Assembly (NCBI RefSeq): GCF_902493135.1
Contig: NZ_CABUOD010000018.1
Span: forward strand, 24,668-88,667
Reading direction: 5' to 3'
Origin: an uncultured Parabacteroides sp.
Lineage (GTDB): Bacteria; Bacteroidota; Bacteroidia; Bacteroidales; Tannerellaceae
Length of the DNA: 64,000 nt
The notes under the pieces were generated by a model. It searched no databases, was not told where the DNA came from, and worked only from the letters and a program-made list of their open reading frames with translations. This document shows positions 61,460 through 64,000 of the stretch, one piece after another. Positions within the stretch are counted from its first letter, which is position 1; each line of letters starts with the position of its first letter. The translations under genes and the position numbers were made by a program.

Positions 61460-62479
61460 TTACCGGAGCAACTCATCCAACGGGAGATAACCAAACTGCA
61501 TCTCGTCGTTCATGCTCAACAGCAAACGTTGGTTGCGGTCGTCATAGCAGAGCCTGACCACCGGACGACCGACATCGAGCGTCTTCAGATAATTGCCGTC
61601 CAAATCGAATACCAGCAACAGAGAAGCCGTAAATCCGTCTTTCTCCTGACGATGTTTCCCGGAATAAGCCGTCACGATCTTGTCACCGCAAAATACGCCG
61701 TCGATATGCCGATAGACATCGTTCCACTCGCCATGCCGCCATTCCGGGCCATAAACATTGTATTTCAGATTTCCATCCAAGTCACAGATCGTCAGCAGGT
61801 CGTCCCGCGAATAGACATCCACATAGATGCCATGCTCCTCCGAGACGATGCAATCCGCTCGTTTCTTTTTAATCTCCGGATGTTCGTAGGGCATCAGACG
61901 GACCTTCCCCGTCTGCATATTCCAACATCCGACAGCCGTCTTGAAGTCATTTGTCCCGATCGGGACGACCGTTCCACCGATGCAAAGCGTGTCGGAAACA
62001 TAGACGACATCGCTCGGCACGCGGTCTTCCGGGAAGGTACATTTGACCGTAGGCATATAATCAGGATCGGACAGCAGGCTATCCAAGACATAGGTGTACA
62101 ACTTCATCCGGGCATTATCCGGGAAGTAGAAACACCCCTTCCGTTCATTCATAATCAACACTCCGGGATTGGCTATCTCTCCCGGCCCCTGCCCTTTGTT
62201 TACCGCACTCAAAACAGGCTTATACGTAAACCGATCGAACAGGTGCACGATCTTATCGACCGCCGTCCAGTTATACTCGACGACTATTAAATAATCGCCC
62301 AGCACATACAGCAGGTTATTATTGCCAACCAGCACGTCTCCGGTCCCGATCTCCACCACCTTGTCCTGCACATCGACCACCTTGTCCCGGCTTTTCTGGT
62401 ATTTTTCCTGCACCGACGGTTGCGTACAAGACAAACCCAGCGCCATCAAGCCCAAAATCACCCCGCTCCATCGACTCAT
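61460..62479 (-). CDS. BF3164-type beta-propeller lipoprotein
   Basis: A 339-residue lipoprotein (lipobox ALGLSC). The mature part repeats short blades such as HLFDRFTYKPVLSAVNKGQG, GPGEIANPG, LTICDLDGNLKYNVYG and LVFDLDGNYLKTLDVGRPVV, a six-bladed propeller of the BF3164/TolB-like group common in Bacteroides. Function unknown; such proteins may sense or bind surface glycans. It lies 16 bases after pspC on the same strand. Confidence 0.85.
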   Translation of the reverse strand: MSRWSGVILGLMALGLSCTQPSVQEKYQKSRDKVVDVQDKVVEIGTGDVLVGNNNLLYVLGDYLIVVEYNWTAVDKIVHLFDRFTYKPVLSAVNKGQGPGEIANPGVLIMNERKGCFYFPDNARMKLYTYVLDSLLSDPDYMPTVKCTFPEDRVPSDVVYVSDTLCIGGTVVPIGTNDFKTAVGCWNMQTGKVRLMPYEHPEIKKKRADCIVSEEHGIYVDVYSRDDLLTICDLDGNLKYNVYGPEWRHGEWNDVYRHIDGVFCGDKIVTAYSGKHRQEKDGFTASLLLVFDLDGNYLKTLDVGRPVVRLCYDDRNQRLLLSMNDEMQFGYLPLDELLR

Positions 62480-62495
62480 TCCGCTTCACCTTTCA

Positions 62496-62690
62496 CTATT
62501 TAGGTTGTTTAGGTATAACCATCCAGAGGATCAGGTAAGCGATCACCCCGGAAAAGACCGTAAAGATACTCAATACTATATAACCGATGCGCACTAATGT
62601 CGGGTCCCAGCCGAAATAATCGGCAATACCTGCACAAACGCCTGCTATCATCCCGTTATTCGAACGGTAAAGTTTTTTAGATTCTTCCAT
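62496..62690 (-). CDS. PspC-domain membrane protein
   Basis: A 64-residue protein. KKLYRSNNGMIAGVCAGIAD is the opening of the PspC domain (RS..N..IAGVCAGIAxYF), and one hydrophobic helix follows (LVRIGYIVLSIFTVFSGVIA, then YLILWMVIP). PspC is the envelope-stress membrane component in enterobacteria; stand-alone small PspC proteins are widespread in Bacteroidetes with unsettled roles. It probably shares a transcript with the propeller lipoprotein gene. Confidence 0.92.
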   Translation of the reverse strand: MEESKKLYRSNNGMIAGVCAGIADYFGWDPTLVRIGYIVLSIFTVFSGVIAYLILWMVIPKQPK

Positions 62691-62753
62691 TGTTCTTCTG
62701 TTTTTTTATTGTGAATACGTTATTTTCTACTCCAAGTAGCAAACATGGCAACC

Positions 62754-62770
62754 GTCGCAAAAGTTGCGAC
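62754..62770. terminator. Small hairpin after cutC
   Basis: GTCGCAA (62754-62760) pairs with TTGCGAC (62764-62770). No T run follows on the minus strand, so a terminator role is doubtful. Confidence 0.35.
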
Positions 62771-62785
62771 AGTCCAAAAGAGGCA

Positions 62786-63523
62786 CTACAGATAGGCGGC
62801 CACCTTCTTGCGGTCCGTCTCGACCGTCTCGAATTCGGAGGAAACGATGCTGCTGCCCATCGGGACATTCTCGTTCCGGTATTCCATCTTGCTGTAGACG
62901 ATGCCGCGGGCGGATGTATGGAACTCCTTCGCCCCGGTCTCCGCTTCGATGCGGGCGATGTTGCTCTCCCGGACTCCGCACCCCGGCATGATGATGATCC
63001 GTCCTGCCGCACGTTTCACCAGCTCGGCAATGAGGGGAATCCCTTTCACGGCATCGGACTGCTGGCCGGAAGTCAGGATGCGGTCGCAGCCCAATTCGAT
63101 CAACTGCTCCAAAGCGGCAAAGGGGTCGCGGCAAACATCAAAGGCGCGATGGCAGGTGACGGACAGCGGCTGGGCCGCCTCGATCAGCCGGCGCATCAAA
63201 GGGAGGTCGATATCCCCGTCTTTCGTCAGGCAACCGAAGACGACCCCGTGCACCTTCAACTGCTTGCACAGTTCGATATCCAGCAACATCGACCGGATCT
63301 CTGCCGGCGTATAGAGGAAGTCGCCTCCACGCGGACGGATAATCACATTTATATCGATAGACGAAGTGAGTGCCTGCGCCGTCCGGATCTCCCCGTAGCT
63401 GGGTGTCGTCCCCCCTTCCGGGATTCCGGCACAAAGTTCCACACGTTTGGCTCCTCCGGCTTCTGCTTCCACACAGCTTTGTGCGGAGTTGGCACAAATT
63501 TCGATAATACGAGTCGGTTTCAT
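62786..63523 (-). CDS. cutC: CutC family protein
   Basis: A 245-residue TIM-barrel protein. RIIEICANSAQSCVEAEAGGA, ERVELCAGIPEGGTTPSYGEI-like start (AKRVELCAGIPEGG), INVIIRPRGGDFLYTPAEI, VTCHRAFDVCRDPFAALEQL and REFHTSARG-like end (AKEFHTSARGIVYSKMEY) identify the CutC family. It was named for copper homeostasis but its true activity is unproven in most bacteria. The ATG starting MKPTRIIEI was chosen; the longer open frame adds 34 unconserved residues. Confidence 0.92.
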   Translation of the reverse strand: MKPTRIIEICANSAQSCVEAEAGGAKRVELCAGIPEGGTTPSYGEIRTAQALTSSIDINVIIRPRGGDFLYTPAEIRSMLLDIELCKQLKVHGVVFGCLTKDGDIDLPLMRRLIEAAQPLSVTCHRAFDVCRDPFAALEQLIELGCDRILTSGQQSDAVKGIPLIAELVKRAAGRIIIMPGCGVRESNIARIEAETGAKEFHTSARGIVYSKMEYRNENVPMGSSIVSSEFETVETDRKKVAAYL

Positions 63524-63636
63524 AAGAATCTTACCATTATTGTTTTTTCTAATATACAAAGATAAAACTATTATGCGAAACTTCCCTATATTCCCAGGAG
63601 AGAGATGCAGGAATTGCATAGGCATCCATCTCTAAG

Positions 63637-63724
63637 CGGATGCCCATCGAAACGGAAACGGATGCCTGTCGAGGCGAAAACGGATGCCTGTCGAAACGGA
63701 AACGGCTACCTGTCTGCCCAAAAT
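63637..63724. repeat. Tandem repeat, 22-bp unit, about 3.5 copies
   Basis: Units at 63637-63658, 63659-63680 and 63681-63702 share CGGATGCCTGTCGAAACGGA with few changes, and a degenerate fourth lies at 63703-63724. GGCATCC just upstream (63621-63627) is inverse to GGATGCC of unit 1. Lies upstream of cutC. Confidence 0.85.
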
Positions 63725-63926
63725 CTTCCGCCTCCCAACCGCACAAAACACAAAAGTCTGCCAAATCTGCCAAAACTGCCCGGGCTCCAATTAAAATAGA
63801 CATTTTACAAAGGGAGAGCGGCAATAGCACACAAACATCTGTATATAAATATATTACAGTATAAATAAAAGAATAAAACGAAGTTCAAGGTCATAAAAGA
63901 GAGTACTTTCACGGACACATTTATCC

Positions 63927-63954
63927 GTTACTTTTGGCTTGATCCAAAAGTAAC
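63927..63954. repeat. Perfect 11-bp palindromic arms, GTTACTTTTGG
   Basis: GTTACTTTTGG (63927-63937) and CCAAAAGTAAC (63944-63954) flank a six-base loop; AACCAAAAGATCAAG follows. I recall similar sequences as dispersed repeats in Bacteroidales genomes. Confidence 0.65.
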
Positions 63955-64000
63955 CAAAAGATCAAGGCTGAACCGTCCGGCCTACTCCGGGCAAAGGTTC

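Larger units (their letters stand above)
63524..64000. other. Gene-free end of window with repeats
   Basis: No convincing gene in about 480 bases. It holds the 22-bp tandem repeat at 63637-63724 and the palindrome at 63927-63954. The sequence ends in a GC-richer stretch that may belong to a feature continuing outside. Confidence 0.5.

Noticed and set aside
63637..63724. Possible CRISPR array
   Set aside because: The units are directly tandem at 22 bp without unique spacers, and no cas genes are in the window.
63549..63830. A 93-codon minus-strand frame across the 22-bp tandem repeat
   Set aside because: The repeat unit is 22 bp, not a multiple of three, so it does not encode a repeated peptide. 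The frame has no family match and no plausible role.

Overview
The window looks like chromosomal DNA of an intestinal Bacteroidales bacterium, probably Parabacteroides or a close Bacteroides relative (genus inferred). Evidence: many genes are preceded by the Bacteroidetes -7 element TAnnTTTG rather than sigma70 boxes, Shine-Dalgarno sequences are largely absent, several families are typical of the order (DUF4434, DUF4494, DUF5686, DUF1460, DUF4199, BF3164-type lipoprotein, Fkp), and there is an Mpi-like serine invertase next to a capsule locus.

Layout. 1-10.9 kb is mostly housekeeping: a Tat-exported DUF4434 protein, a Dps-like protein, a GNAT acetyltransferase, a BASS-type transporter with an MmcQ/YjbR protein, gcvT, pepT, a PurF-like protein lacking the nucleophile cysteine, an SRP RNA placed four bases before tRNA-Thr(TGT), a DUF4199 protein, a family 2 glycosyltransferase and mntP. 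10.9-12 kb is gene debris with a truncated AbiEi-type antitoxin and a 15-bp inverted repeat. 12-27.5 kb is a distinctly AT-rich surface polysaccharide (capsule or O-antigen type) locus in two converging arms. The rightward arm holds a metallophosphoesterase lipoprotein, a Wzy-like polymerase and two GT4 enzymes. The leftward nine-gene operon runs wza, wzz, a cytidylyltransferase/CobD-like fusion, an ornithine-cyclodeaminase-like enzyme, wzx, licD, wecB, GT4 and a fucosyltransferase-like gene. 27.7-33.3 kb holds a CvfB-type RNA-binding protein, a chimeric relic (IS4 transposase N-terminus joined to a Wzz C-terminus), the bifunctional GDP-fucose enzyme Fkp and the invertase.

33.5-39 kb carries ndk, a DUF4494/YggS pair, and a DHODH-like enzyme beside a four-domain sulfur-transfer flavoprotein. 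39-50 kb mixes glycan-active exported enzymes (a giant MGH1-GH2 fusion with a polysaccharide deacetylase; a GH78 rhamnosidase lipoprotein) with serS, an NlpC/P60 lipoprotein and rplU-rpmA. 50-63.5 kb is core again: prmA, a small membrane-protein operon, gapA, a MiaA-type tRNA prenyltransferase, kdsA, a Crp/Fnr regulator, a DUF5686 barrel, a DUF1460 hydrolase, uvrB, a propeller lipoprotein, pspC and cutC. The last ~480 bases carry tandem and inverted repeats but no convincing gene.

How the parts fit: Fkp can make GDP-fucose for the fucosyltransferase-like enzyme of the capsule operon, WecB supplies UDP-ManNAc, and the fusion protein plus LicD look like a route to a CDP-activated amino-alcohol phosphate that decorates the polysaccharide. 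That last route is the most promising candidate for undescribed biology here. Two intergenic 21/22-bp tandem repeats, one of them framed by a 22-bp inverted repeat, are the most unusual non-coding signals.
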